Shown here one piece after another: positions 8,328 through 18,044 of a stretch of 64,000 nt of DNA (positions are counted from its first letter, which is position 1; each line of letters starts with the position of its first letter). The position numbers were made by a program, and so were the translations under genes. Origin of the DNA: Dechloromonas sp. H13. GTDB lineage: Bacteria; Pseudomonadota; Gammaproteobacteria; Burkholderiales; Rhodocyclaceae. The DNA lies in the NCBI RefSeq assembly GCF_009469615.1, contig NZ_SSXX01000006.1, positions 1 to 64,000 on the forward strand. The letters run 5' to 3'. The notes below the pieces were generated by a model. That model saw nothing but the letters and a program-made list of their open reading frames with translations, was not told the DNA's origin and searched no databases.

Positions 8328-8633
8328 GGGGAAACGCCTGAAAAAGTGGGGCGAATCTTAGCAGATGGGGCGTCGATTAACGATCCGACGGCGACGCAGC
8401 AAGCCGCGGGGCGCCCGCTTGATCAGGTCGGGATACCGGCGAATCGCCGCTCGCCGAATTTTCCTGTTTGCGCGTCGCAACCCACACCTGCGAATCCTGA
8501 TTTTCGGCGTTTTTTGACTGTCGACCGCAACAGGTGCCGGGAAACACTGCTCAAACCGTTTCCGGGTTGCAGATTGCGGATTGGTGTTTAAGCCCTTGTT
8601 ATAGTATGGCTTCCTGTCACAGCGAGGGCGATC
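8328..8633. other. Divergent intergenic region between dinG-like and Na/Pi cotransporter genes
   Basis: 306 bases between divergent genes. It must hold promoters for both; a TATAGT at about 8601 fits a -10 box for the rightward gene, but no good -35 was found. It also carries copy 3 of the dispersed element at 8501-8534. Nothing else recognisable. Confidence 0.5.
8501..8534 (-). repeat. Dispersed 33-bp element, copy 3 (intergenic)
   Basis: Plus-strand core GTCGACCGCAACAGG at 8520-8534, preceded at 8501 by the two T-runs TTTTCGGCGTTTTTTG. It lies in the divergent promoter region, without an associated terminator hairpin. Confidence 0.85.
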
Positions 8634-10328
8634 ATGAGCGAACTCAATCCACTGACGATGACCGTCGAGCTGCTCGGCGGGCTCGCGCTCTTTCTCTACG
8701 GCATGGAGAAGATGACCGAGGGGTTGAAGGCGGCCGCCGGGCAGCAGATGAATGCGCTGTTGGCGAAACTGACCGGCAACGCAGTTCTGGGTGCCATCAC
8801 CGGCGCCATCGTGACCGCGGTGATCCAGTCGTCGTCGGTGACCACGGTGCTCGTGGTGGGGTTCGTGAGTGCCGGGATCATGACGCTGGTCCAGTCGGTG
8901 GGGGTAATCTTCGGGGCCAATGTGGGCACTACGGTCACGGCACAGATCGTGGCGTTCAACACCACCGCCCTTGCCTATCCGCTCATCGCCATCGGGTTTT
9001 TCATGAGCTTCGTCTGGAAGCAGGGCGTCGTTCGCCACTATGGCGCCATGCTCATGGGACTGGGGCTGATCTTCTACGGCATGGCGGCGATGGGCTCGGC
9101 CATGGCGCCGTTGCGCACGCACGAGGGCTTTGCCGAGTTGCTGCAATCCCTGAAGAATCCGGTCCTTGGGATGCTGGCCGGCGCGGTGTTTACCGCCCTG
9201 GTGCAGTCGTCTTCGGCAACCATCGGCCTTTCGGTGGTCATGGCGACCCAGGGATTGCTTTCCCTGCCGGCGGGCATCGCGATCCTGTTCGGGGCAAAGA
9301 TCGGCACCGGGATCACGGCGATCCTCGCCGCGATCGGCAAGCCACGGGATGCGAAGCGGGCGGCCGCCGTGCATGTCCTGTTCAATGTGCTGGGCGCCGT
9401 GATCTGGTTGCCGTTCATCGCCCAGCTCGCGGGACTCGCCGAGACGGTTTCGCCGGTTGCGGCGCATCTGGAGGGTGTGGAACGGCTCGCCGAGGAGGTG
9501 CCGCGCCAGATCGCCAATGCCGCAACCATCTGGGCGACCGCCAACACGGTGTTTTTCCTGCCGTTCGCCGGTTTGTTTGCGAAGATGGCGATCAGGATCA
9601 TCCCGGACCGGCCAGTCGAGGAAAAGGCCATCATCCGCCCCAGGTATCTCGACGACGAACTGATCCAGGTGCCATCGATGGCCCTGGAACTGGCGCGGAG
9701 GGAGCTCGGGCACATGGCGGAACTGACCGAAGGGATGCTTGGCAAGGTCAGGCCGGTTCTCGAATCCAGGGATCTCGGCCCACTGTCGCAGCAACATGAC
9801 CGGATCGTGGTGCTGCGAGAGGCCTTGCTCAGCTACCTGCAGCAGGTCGGGCGTGCCGAGTTGAACGACGCCGAAGCTGACGAGCATGCACGAGTGGTTG
9901 CCGCCATCGGCGAAATCGAGAACATGAGCGCGGCGCTCAGCTACGAACTGATCCCGCTGGCCCAGACCCTGAAGGAGGCGAACACCACCCCTTCGAAGGA
10001 GACCACAGATCTGCTGGAAAGGCTGTTCCAGACGATCCAGGCGTCGGCGCAGTCCGCGCTGCGGGCGCTGGTATCGCAGGACGAGACGGCGGCGCAGACC
10101 GTGGTCGCGAACCGCGCTGCGATCCTGAAACTCACCTCCGAGTTCCACCGGCAACAGGCCGTGCGTCTCGCCGGGAACGAGCCGGATCGCCTGCTCAAGC
10201 TCCGCGTGCAACTCGAAATACTCGACCGGCTGCGGCGCCTCTACAGTGTGGCTGAGCACATGGCGATCTCGATACTGCCACGGAGCGTTCTCGTCGGGGA
10301 ACTGTCCGCTTGGTCTTCGACGACGTAA
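8634..10328 (+). CDS. Na/Pi cotransporter family protein with C-terminal PhoU-like domain
   Basis: 564 residues. The N-terminal half is a multi-spanning membrane domain with the two inverted QSSS motifs diagnostic of the Na/Pi cotransporter family: QSSSVTT at 65-71 and QSSSATIG at 191-198. Each follows a glycine-rich helix. The C-terminal 200 residues are hydrophilic and helical, fitting a PhoU-like domain. Such proteins move phosphate, sometimes outward, across the inner membrane with sodium. No pho genes adjoin it. The ATG at 8634 follows a GAGGGCGATC spacing consistent with a ribosome binding site. Confidence 0.92.
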   Translation: MSELNPLTMTVELLGGLALFLYGMEKMTEGLKAAAGQQMNALLAKLTGNAVLGAITGAIVTAVIQSSSVTTVLVVGFVSAGIMTLVQSVGVIFGANVGTTVTAQIVAFNTTALAYPLIAIGFFMSFVWKQGVVRHYGAMLMGLGLIFYGMAAMGSAMAPLRTHEGFAELLQSLKNPVLGMLAGAVFTALVQSSSATIGLSVVMATQGLLSLPAGIAILFGAKIGTGITAILAAIGKPRDAKRAAAVHVLFNVLGAVIWLPFIAQLAGLAETVSPVAAHLEGVERLAEEVPRQIANAATIWATANTVFFLPFAGLFAKMAIRIIPDRPVEEKAIIRPRYLDDELIQVPSMALELARRELGHMAELTEGMLGKVRPVLESRDLGPLSQQHDRIVVLREALLSYLQQVGRAELNDAEADEHARVVAAIGEIENMSAALSYELIPLAQTLKEANTTPSKETTDLLERLFQTIQASAQSALRALVSQDETAAQTVVANRAAILKLTSEFHRQQAVRLAGNEPDRLLKLRVQLEILDRLRRLYSVAEHMAISILPRSVLVGELSAWSSTT

Positions 10329-10655
10329 CCTTGTAACGCGCAATCCGGCCCGGATATCGCGAACCACAGCGAACACGCCGCGTTTTCCCCCTACCCGGTT
10401 ACGGTCGACCGGGAAATCCGGAATAAATGGCGCGGCTTCAGGACAGCCTTACAACCTGTCTGAACAAAAGCCGTGATCCATCCCCGGGCCCTCCAGCAGG
10501 TTGGCCCCGATATTGCTCAGTGGTCGCCGACCCGCGAAACAGCGGGAAAACTTGTCACCAAGACGACATTTTCTGGCGCGGCAGGCTTGGGCGTCGACGC
10601 TTTTCCGACAACGGCGGAAAAATGCGCGCCCGCCGCCTGCCCCGAGAACGACCCG
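10329..10655. other. Intergenic region, 327 bases
   Basis: Between the cotransporter gene and a small hypothetical gene. It contains copy 4 of the dispersed element (10395-10428). No terminator or promoter stands out. An open frame runs through it into the next gene, but it lacks a convincing start and coding character here. Confidence 0.45.
10395..10428 (+). repeat. Dispersed 33-bp element, copy 4 (one core mismatch)
   Basis: CCGGTTACGGTCGAC at 10395-10409, one base away from the consensus CCGGTTGCGGTCGAC. It is followed by the arm CGGGAAATCCGGAATAAAT. Intergenic, plus-strand orientation. Confidence 0.7.
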
Positions 10656-10937
10656 ATGACTGCAAGCGACACCACCACCCGCTATTTCACCAGCTACAGC
10701 GGCGCCCGGCTGCCCCTCAAGCTGGTCGGCGAACTGGCGCCGGCTGACATGCGCAACCGCAACACCTACTACTGCGGCAGCTTCGACCTGGCCGGCCAGC
10801 TGATCGCCTGCGAGAAGATCGTCTATGGCGAAACCGAACTGCGCCACGACTACAGCTACCACCCCGACGGCCGCCTCGCCCGGGCGACGATCGACGACGG
10901 CGGCGACGAGCCCGCGGTCATCGACTATCCCGCGTGA
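10656..10937 (+). CDS. Small conserved hypothetical protein (DUF6156-like)
   Basis: 93 residues if started at the ATG at 10656. The body RYFTSYSGARLPLKL, RNRNTYYCG and YGETELRHDYSYHPDG resembles a small uncharacterised family (DUF6156 from memory) with a YxG...LPLKLV...NR.TY pattern. Function unknown. It stands 49 bases before a Nif11-like gene, and small proteins of this kind occur in diazotroph genomes; a link to nitrogen fixation is inference only. The open frame extends upstream to about 10473, but the conserved part begins at this ATG. Confidence 0.7.
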   Translation: MTASDTTTRYFTSYSGARLPLKLVGELAPADMRNRNTYYCGSFDLAGQLIACEKIVYGETELRHDYSYHPDGRLARATIDDGGDEPAVIDYPA

Positions 10938-10986
10938 GCCGGCGCCTGCCTTCCCGTTTCCCCATCAACATCCTTCAGGAGAAAAC

Positions 10987-11205
10987 ATGTCCATCGTGCC
11001 CATCAAGGCGTTCTCGGATAAGGCCAAGACCGACGCGGAACTGAAAACGCAACTCAAGGCCTGCCAGAAGATCAAGGAACTGCGCGCCCTCGCCCAGGAC
11101 CACGGCTTCACGATCGAGGAAAACTCCCTCTACCCGCCGAACGAGCCGCAATTTACCGAGGACCAGCTTTCCGAACGCCTGGTCAAGGCGCTGCTGCGCG
11201 CCTGA
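10987..11205 (+). CDS. Nif11 family small protein
   Basis: 72 residues, start ATG 10987 with an AGGAG ribosome binding site 4 bases upstream. The sequence starts MSIVPIKAFSDKAKTD, continues with LKACQKIKELRALAQDHGFTI and ends with a helical QLSERLVKALLRA segment. This matches the Nif11 domain, found in small proteins near nif genes of diazotrophs such as Azotobacter and as leader-like domains of some ribosomal peptides. Neither modification enzymes nor nif structural genes are visible here, so its role is open. Confidence 0.75.
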   Translation: MSIVPIKAFSDKAKTDAELKTQLKACQKIKELRALAQDHGFTIEENSLYPPNEPQFTEDQLSERLVKALLRA

Positions 11206-11227
11206 CAACGCCCGCCCGACGGCGCCG

Positions 11228-11260
11228 GAAGGCCGGGGAAACCCGGCCTTCGTCATTTTT
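11228..11260. terminator. Bidirectional intrinsic terminator (hairpin plus T-run)
   Basis: Stem GAAGGCCGGG (11228-11237) pairs with CCCGGCCTTC (11242-11251) around a GAAA tetraloop, followed by GTCATTTTT. It ends the Nif11-like transcript and, read from the other side, the lysR gene. The T-runs after the hairpin are part of dispersed element copy 5. Confidence 0.85.
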
Positions 11261-11290
11261 GCCCCTTTTTTGGCGGTCGACCGCAACCGG
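11256..11290 (-). repeat. Dispersed 33-bp element, copy 5 (at a terminator)
   Basis: Full-consensus copy: TTTTTGCCCCTTTTTTGGC then GGTCGACCGCAACCGG ending at 11290. Directly abuts the hairpin at 11228-11251, so the T-runs double as the terminator tail. Confidence 0.9.
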
Positions 11291-11321
11291 CCGCGCCCCG
11301 AACGACCGCGGTGCGGAGCGC

Positions 11322-12239
11322 TCACCCGATCCGCCGCGTGCCGCCCGGTGCGCCGCTGCGTGCCACCATCGCCTCGCCCATCCAGTCGGCGAGGCGACGA
11401 CAAGGGGCACTGACGCCCCCCGGGGCAAACAACGCCAGCAGACGAGCCGCCGGCAAGGCCGGCAGGGCCTGCCCGCCGCAGGCCTCGACCACCACCAGGC
11501 CCGGCGCGAGCAGGCTGTGCGGCAGCGCGGTGAGGCCGAGGCCACAGGCGATGGCGTGGCGCAGACCGGTGACGCTGCTGCCGGTGTATTGCAGCATCCA
11601 CGGCAGGCCGGCACGGGCCAGCGCGGCGGTGGCGGCGAGGCGGAAGGCGCAGTTCTCGCCGAACAGGGCGAGCGGCAGGCCGCGCTCGTCGGGCGCCGGG
11701 GCGCTGTCGCGGTAGGCCTCGCCGGCCATCCAGACCAGCGCTTCCTGCCAGAGGACGTCGCCTTCGGCCGCCGCTTCCGGGCCGCAATCCTTGACCAGCG
11801 CCAGGTCGAGCTGGCCGTCGGCGAGCGCCCGCCGCAGCGTGGCCGAGGTATCGGCCAGGACATTCAGGCGCAGGCGCGGATAGGCCGCGCGAAAGGCGCT
11901 CATGGCCGCCGGGAAGACGCTTTCCATCAGCTCTTCCGGCAGGCCGAGGCGCAGGCTGCCGACTGCGTCGTCGCGGGCGACGGCGGCATAGGCCTCGTCG
12001 TTCAGGCGCAGGATCTGGCGGGCATAGGCGAGCAGCGCGGCCCCCTCGGCGGTGACGCCGTCCACGCGGCCCTGGGCGCGCCTGAGCAGGGTCTGGCCGA
12101 GGGTTTCCTCCAGCCGCTTGAGCTGCAGGCTGACCGCCGACTGGGTGCGGCCGAGGTGCTGCGCCGCGGCGGAGAAGCCGCCGAGATCCACGATGCCGAC
12201 GAGGGCGCGCAGTGCTTCGATATCGAGGTGGCGACTCAT
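11322..12239 (-). CDS. LysR family transcriptional regulator
   Basis: 305 residues from the ATG at 12237-12239. The N-terminus LDIEALRALVGIVDLGGFSA continuing through AAQHLGRTQSAVSLQLKRLEE is a standard LysR winged helix-turn-helix, followed by the substrate-binding domain. The frame allows a start 12 codons earlier at 12275, but the conserved N-terminus favours 12239. It faces a tautomerase gene across a short AT-rich intergenic region, the usual layout for a LysR regulator and its target. The effector is not predictable from sequence. Confidence 0.9.
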   Translation of the reverse strand: MSRHLDIEALRALVGIVDLGGFSAAAQHLGRTQSAVSLQLKRLEETLGQTLLRRAQGRVDGVTAEGAALLAYARQILRLNDEAYAAVARDDAVGSLRLGLPEELMESVFPAAMSAFRAAYPRLRLNVLADTSATLRRALADGQLDLALVKDCGPEAAAEGDVLWQEALVWMAGEAYRDSAPAPDERGLPLALFGENCAFRLAATAALARAGLPWMLQYTGSSVTGLRHAIACGLGLTALPHSLLAPGLVVVEACGGQALPALPAARLLALFAPGGVSAPCRRLADWMGEAMVARSGAPGGTRRIG

Positions 12240-12349
12240 AATTTTAATTCCGTATTTTGAAAACAAATAAATCAATTTTTTTAATTTAATCCTAGCCGTT
12301 AGAGTTCCCTTGAAGCAAGCCCCAACCCTCTCACTTCAAGGAGACCGCC
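12240..12349. promoter_or_regulatory. AT-rich divergent control region of lysR and tautomerase genes
   Basis: 110 bases, strongly AT-rich at 12240-12295 in a GC-rich setting, between divergent genes. Several T-N11-A arrangements typical of LysR boxes can be drawn, but none stands out enough to name. The tautomerase has an AGGAG ribosome binding site just upstream of its ATG. Confidence 0.45.
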
Positions 12350-12742
12350 ATGCCCTTCATCGACCTGCAGCTCGGCCAACCGGCCAGCCTGGAAAACCGC
12401 CGCACCCTCGCCGGCCGGGCGACCGACATCATCGTCGAACGCCTGCACAAGCGCCGCGAGGTCACCGCCGTGCGCGTCGCCGAGCACGCCGGCGAGGCCT
12501 GGTGCGTCGCCGGTATGCCGGTGGCGCCCGCCCTGCGGCCGGCGCACTGCGTCGTCTACATCACGACCGGCACCAACAGCCCGGCGGAGAAAGCGGCCTG
12601 CATCGCCGACCTGCACGCGCTGCTGACGGAAGTGCTCGGGCCGCTTCCGGAAGCGAGCTACATCGTGATCCAGGAAGTACCGGCCACCGACTGGGGCTAC
12701 GCCGGCCTGACCCAGGCCGCCCGCCGCCCGGCGACGCGCTGA
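12350..12742 (+). CDS. Tautomerase family protein
   Basis: 130 residues beginning MPFIDLQLG. The initiator Met is followed by Pro, the catalytic N-terminal proline of 4-oxalocrotonate tautomerase and MIF-like enzymes. At 130 residues it matches the longer, fused beta-alpha-beta members of the superfamily rather than the 62-residue 4-OT. The substrate is not predictable. It lies opposite a LysR regulator and 7 bases before an EamA transporter gene, so the two may form a small regulated unit. Confidence 0.8.
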   Translation: MPFIDLQLGQPASLENRRTLAGRATDIIVERLHKRREVTAVRVAEHAGEAWCVAGMPVAPALRPAHCVVYITTGTNSPAEKAACIADLHALLTEVLGPLPEASYIVIQEVPATDWGYAGLTQAARRPATR

Positions 12743-12749
12743 GGCGGCC

Positions 12750-13652
12750 ATGGCCACCGCCGCCCTCGCCCGCCGCGCCGGCTTCGGCCTGCTGGCCGAT
12801 GAACGCCTGCCGGCGCTGGCTTTCGTGACGCTCTACGGCGCCGGCTTCGTCGGCGCCCGGCTCGGCCTGCCGCACGCCGGACCGCTCGCCTTCCTGGCCC
12901 TGCGCTTCGCCCTGGCCGCCGTCCTCCTTGCCGCGCTGGCGCGGGCCTTCCGGGCGCCGTGGCCGGCGCGGCAGGCATTGCCGGCGATCGTGCTGGCCGG
13001 ACTGCTGACCGTCGGCGTGTTTTCGGTGGGGGTCTTCGTCAGCATCGCCGGCGGCGTGCCGCCCGCCGTTTCGGCGCTGATCATCGCCCTGCACCCTGTG
13101 CTGGTCGCCACGCTGGCGCCCGGCCTGCTCGGCGAACGGGTTGCGCCGCGCCGATGGACTGGGCTGCTGCTCGGGCTGGCCGGCGTCTTTCTGGTGTTGC
13201 GCGATGGGCTGGCCAGCGGTGCAGCGCCCGGCTGGGCGGTCGCCGCCTCCTTCGCCGGGCTCGCCGGCCTGTCGGCCGGCAACCTCCTGCAGAAGGCGCA
13301 TTGCGCGGCGATGCATCCGTTCGCCGGCGGTGCCGTGCAGTGCGCGGCGTGCGCCGTCGCCTGCGCGCTTGGCTGGCTGGCCTTTGAGCCGACGCCGGTG
13401 CGGTGGACGGGCGAATTCGTCGTCGCCCTGCTGTGGATGGCAGTCGTCGTGTCGGTGGGCGCCGTCAGCCTCCTCGTGGTGCTGATCCGGCGCGACGCGG
13501 TCAGCCGGGTGGCCGGCTTGTTCTACCTGGTGCCTGTCTCGGCCGCGCTGGCCGCCTGGCTGCTGTTCGATCAGGGCATCGCGCCGCTGCAATGGCTGGG
13601 CATCGCAGTGGCCGCTACGGGCGTCACGCTGGCAATTCGCAATCCGGAGTAA
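12750..13652 (+). CDS. EamA/DMT family transporter
   Basis: 300 residues with about ten hydrophobic segments arranged as two related halves of five, the EamA (drug/metabolite transporter) architecture. The ends of both halves show typical phrases (LIIALHPVLVATLAP in the first, YLVPVSAALAAWLLF in the second). Inner-membrane permease, probably a metabolite exporter. It follows the tautomerase gene by 7 bases. Substrate unknown. Confidence 0.88.
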   Translation: MATAALARRAGFGLLADERLPALAFVTLYGAGFVGARLGLPHAGPLAFLALRFALAAVLLAALARAFRAPWPARQALPAIVLAGLLTVGVFSVGVFVSIAGGVPPAVSALIIALHPVLVATLAPGLLGERVAPRRWTGLLLGLAGVFLVLRDGLASGAAPGWAVAASFAGLAGLSAGNLLQKAHCAAMHPFAGGAVQCAACAVACALGWLAFEPTPVRWTGEFVVALLWMAVVVSVGAVSLLVVLIRRDAVSRVAGLFYLVPVSAALAAWLLFDQGIAPLQWLGIAVAATGVTLAIRNPE

Positions 13653-13709
13653 CGGAGCGCCGGGCGACAGGCATCCAACGGGATTCACGAACCACTGGTC
13701 GACAATTGT

Positions 13710-13746
13710 GGCCGGGATCGCTCCCGGCCTTCTTCATTTTTGCCCC
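13710..13746. terminator. Intrinsic terminator after the EamA transporter
   Basis: Stem GGCCGGGA (13710-13717) and TCCCGGCC (13722-13729) with a 4-base loop, followed by TTCTTCATTTTT. The T-rich tail runs directly into dispersed element copy 6, the same composite seen at 11228 and 14636. Confidence 0.85.
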
Positions 13747-13770
13747 TTTTTTGCGGTCGACCGCAACCGG
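13737..13770 (-). repeat. Dispersed 33-bp element, copy 6 (at a terminator)
   Basis: TTTTTGCCCCTTTTTTGC followed by GGTCGACCGCAACCGG ending at 13770. Nearly identical to copy 5. The core is locally palindromic (TGCGGTCGACCGCA, 13752-13765). Confidence 0.9.
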
Positions 13771-13795
13771 CCTCGCCCACGGAAAATGCGGGTCA

Positions 13796-13826
13796 TTACC
13801 CAACAAAATTAATTTTTATTGGGTAA
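13796..13826. repeat. AT-rich 31-bp palindrome between eamA and mazF
   Basis: TTACCCAA (13796-13803) and TTGGGTAA (13819-13826) flank an inner AAAATTAATTTT, giving an almost complete palindrome. It lies about 100 bases downstream of the mazF stop, between convergent genes. It may act as a terminator for mazEF or be a protein-binding site; there is no clear T-run outside the stem. Confidence 0.5.
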
Positions 13827-13929
13827 ATCAGATTAGCCGGGCACCAGTGAATACACATTTCCAAAACATTACCGCCAACCGAACGTAATGCATTTGGGCT
13901 ACCCCCGCTTTCCATGCCCCTCGATCGCA

Positions 13930-14310
13930 TCACCCCAACTGCACGATCTGATTCAGCACGCCACAAACTTCTGCAAAACGGACATCGGCCAGTTCGCCCA
14001 TCGGGTGTGGAGCGGCCAGGCGAACTCGCCAGTCGAATGATTTGGGTTGATGACAAAGCACATAACTGGTCTTGCCGGATTTGGTGCCGCCGGCGATCCC
14101 CGCCACTACGGCGAACGGGTTACTCGCGTTGTAGGCCGCCGTGGTCATCGGCAAGCCGATCACCAGTGAGGTTCGCTCGTTGAAAGCCCGGGGAGACAGC
14201 ACCAGGAAAGGATGGCGATCCTGCATTTCCGTGCCGGCTTGAGGATTGCAATCGATCCAGATGATCTCCTGTCGTTCCGGTACCCAGTTGGCTTTCCTTT
14301 TGGCTACCAC
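13930..14310 (-). CDS. mazF: MazF/PemK family endoribonuclease toxin
   Basis: 126 residues with PemK/MazF features: EIIWIDCNPQAGTE near the N-terminus, DRHPFLVLSPRAFN, then VIGLPMTTAAYNASNPF and the C-terminal strand region. These toxins are sequence-specific mRNA interferases. It overlaps the upstream antitoxin gene by 7 bases, the standard layout for a type II toxin-antitoxin pair. Sequence flavour resembles ChpB-type members. Transcription is expected from the promoter at 14581-14608. Confidence 0.9.
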   Translation of the reverse strand: MVAKRKANWVPERQEIIWIDCNPQAGTEMQDRHPFLVLSPRAFNERTSLVIGLPMTTAAYNASNPFAVVAGIAGGTKSGKTSYVLCHQPKSFDWRVRLAAPHPMGELADVRFAEVCGVLNQIVQLG

Positions 14311-14555
14311 CGCTCGGCTCCAAGCTCGCTGGCAGGCATGACCTCCCCGCCATGCAAAGCTGGGTCAAAAAGCGATAGCCGCTGTTCCAGTGTCGGAACT
14401 TGATCCTTGATCGGCTCGATCACGACCCGACCCGCTTCAACAGTCACGCGCACCCGCTGGTCGGCATGCAAATGCGCCTCTCTCGCCACTGCGGCAGGCA
14501 AACGGACGCCGAGGTTGTTACCCCAATGTTTGATATCCAGAATCGCTTCGGCCAT
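14304..14555 (-). CDS. mazE: MazE-type antitoxin (AbrB/SpoVT fold)
   Basis: 83 residues from the ATG at 14553-14555. LDIKHWGNNLGVRLPAAVA is the swapped-hairpin AbrB/MazE DNA-binding motif, and the acidic C-terminus would wrap the toxin. The frame extends upstream but without homology. Antitoxins of this class bind their own promoter; an inverted repeat GTTTA...TAAAC (14571-14589) overlaps the -10 box. Confidence 0.9.
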   Translation of the reverse strand: MAEAILDIKHWGNNLGVRLPAAVAREAHLHADQRVRVTVEAGRVVIEPIKDQVPTLEQRLSLFDPALHGGEVMPASELGAERW

Positions 14556-14570
14556 TTTTTCATTCCAGTA

Positions 14571-14608
14571 GTTTAAACAAAGTATAAACACCTGTCGGGA
14601 TATTGCAA
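14571..14608 (-). promoter_or_regulatory. Promoter and probable operator of mazEF
   Basis: Minus strand: -35 TTGCAA (14603-14608), 16-base spacer, -10 TATACT (14581-14586), 25 bases upstream of the mazE ATG. The imperfect inverted repeat GTTTATAC / GTTTAAAC at 14571-14589 spans the -10 region and is a good candidate for the autorepression site of MazE-MazF. Confidence 0.7.
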
Positions 14609-14635
14609 ACAGGAAATGAGCAGTGGCAGAAATGA

Positions 14636-14670
14636 AAAAGGCCGGGATTGCTCCCGGCCTTTTGATTTTT
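14636..14670. terminator. Bidirectional intrinsic terminator after ppsA
   Basis: A 12-bp stem, AAAAGGCCGGGA (14636-14647) with TCCCGGCCTTTT (14652-14663), loop TTGC. It is flanked by T-runs on both strands. It ends the ppsA transcript (leftward) and also shields mazEF. It is joined to dispersed element copy 7. Confidence 0.88.
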
Positions 14671-14697
14671 GCCTTATTTCCGCGGTCGACCGCAGCG
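14666..14697 (-). repeat. Dispersed 33-bp element, copy 7 (at a terminator)
   Basis: TTTTTGCCTTATTTCCGC followed by GGTCGACCGCAGCG ending 14697, between the ppsA stop codon and its terminator hairpin. Confidence 0.85.
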
Positions 14698-14698
14698 A

Positions 14699-17074
<2,376 letters not shown>

Positions 17075-17099
17075 GCGGATTCCTTTCAGAGGGGTCGAA

Positions 17100-17915
17100 T
17101 CAAGAAATGGTGGAAGGTGAAAAATCGGTGTTCAGGCGGCGCGCGGCGGTTTCGCGGCGGGCCGCGGAGCGCAGTGACTGGGCCAGCGTCTCGCGGACGA
17201 AATCGATGTGGGTTTCGGCGGCGGCGCGCGCAGCCTGCGGCTTGCGCTCGCGGATGGCGGCGTGGATGGCTGCGTGCTGGCCCATCAGCAGCGAACCGGC
17301 GGCCGGGATGCTCTTCAGCTCGCCGAGGTTGAGGCGGATGTTGTCCTGCATCAGGCGCAGCAGGGCGGCCGACAGATGGCCGACCAGCGCGTTGTGCGAC
17401 GCCTCGCCGACCGCCTGGTGGAAGGCGATGTCGGCGCTCGAACGGCGTTCCAGGTCATCGGCCGCGAAGGCCTCGGCGAGCGTCGCGAAAGCCTGGTCGA
17501 GGCGCGTCAGGTCGGCTTCGGTGGCGCGCTCGGCGGCCCATTCGGCGGCCTGCCCTTCAAGCATGCGGCGGAATTCGAGCATGTCCTCGCGCAGGTTCGG
17601 GTGGGCGCCCATCATGTCCTGCCAGGGATCGAAGAAACTCGACTCGAGGCGGTCGGTCACATAGGTGCCGCCACCCTGGCGGCTCTGCACCATGCCCTTG
17701 GAGGCCAGCTTCTGGATCGCTTCGCGCAACGACGGCCGGGAAACGCCCAGTTCGAGCGAAAGCTCGCGCTCCGGCGGCAGGCGGTCGCCCGGCTTGAGCG
17801 AGCCTTCGAGGATGCGGCGCTCCAGCGCGGAGGCGACGGCATCGGAAATGCGCGGGACCTGCAGCTTGGTTTGCGGAGTAGGCAAAATGAATCGCTCGAT
17901 TGGTAAGACCAGCAC
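17100..17915 (-). CDS. lldR: FadR/GntR-family regulator, LldR/PdhR-like (lactate/pyruvate responsive)
   Basis: 271 residues from a GTG at 17913-17915. The GntR winged helix ([16 protein letters not shown] through [18 protein letters not shown], about residues 22-75) is followed by an FCD effector domain with conserved Asp/His metal ligands. It is divergent from lutA-lutC-lutB, the classic place for an L-lactate regulator. A PdhR/LldR-type operator (17899-17913) lies on top of the first codons, so a later TTG at 17883-17885 (reading [13 protein letters not shown]) may be the true start. Neither start has a strong ribosome binding site. ppsA follows closely. Confidence 0.85.
   Translation of the reverse strand: MLVLPIERFILPTPQTKLQVPRISDAVASALERRILEGSLKPGDRLPPERELSLELGVSRPSLREAIQKLASKGMVQSRQGGGTYVTDRLESSFFDPWQDMMGAHPNLREDMLEFRRMLEGQAAEWAAERATEADLTRLDQAFATLAEAFAADDLERRSSADIAFHQAVGEASHNALVGHLSAALLRLMQDNIRLNLGELKSIPAAGSLLMGQHAAIHAAIRERKPQAARAAAETHIDFVRETLAQSLRSAARRETAARRLNTDFSPSTIS
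17899..17913. promoter_or_regulatory. Operator O1, LldR/PdhR type
   Basis: ATTGGTAAGACCAGC. The core TGGTAAGACCA is the palindromic TGGT-N3-ACCA signature of the PdhR/LldR/FadR branch; E. coli PdhR binds ATTGGTAAGACCAAT. It overlaps the annotated GTG start of lldR, suggesting autoregulation. Confidence 0.7.
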
Positions 17916-17962
17916 ATTTTAATCACGGAACCGGTAAACCGCAAGCTTGGTATAAACCCCTA

Positions 17963-17991
17963 TTTGATTGACTAAGTAGCTCTTGTATAGT
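17963..17991 (+). promoter_or_regulatory. Probable promoter of the lut operon
   Basis: -10 TATAGT (17986-17991) with a weak -35 TTTGAT (17963-17968) at a 17-base spacing. The predicted start near 17998 places operator O2 just inside the transcribed region, which suits repression. Confidence 0.5.
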
Positions 17992-18012
17992 ACATTTCCA
18001 CAACCGAGACAT

Positions 18013-18027
18013 ATTGGTTTGACCAAT
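18013..18027. promoter_or_regulatory. Operator O2, LldR/PdhR type (perfect palindrome)
   Basis: ATTGGT-TTG-ACCAAT, a perfect 6+6 palindrome matching the PdhR/LldR operator consensus. It lies between the lut promoter and the lutA start, 100 bases from O1. Two spaced sites are compatible with looping by a dimer pair, as proposed for E. coli LldR. Confidence 0.75.
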
Positions 18028-18044
18028 TTACCATTGGAGACAAA

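Noticed and set aside
10580..10605. TGGCGCGGCAGGCTTGG as a sigma-54 promoter for the small Nif11-like unit
   Set aside because: The distance between the TGGC and TTG elements is two bases too long and the downstream GC is missing.
17968..17991. TTGACT as the -35 box of the lut promoter
   Set aside because: Only 12 bases separate it from the TATAGT -10 box, too short for a sigma-70 promoter.
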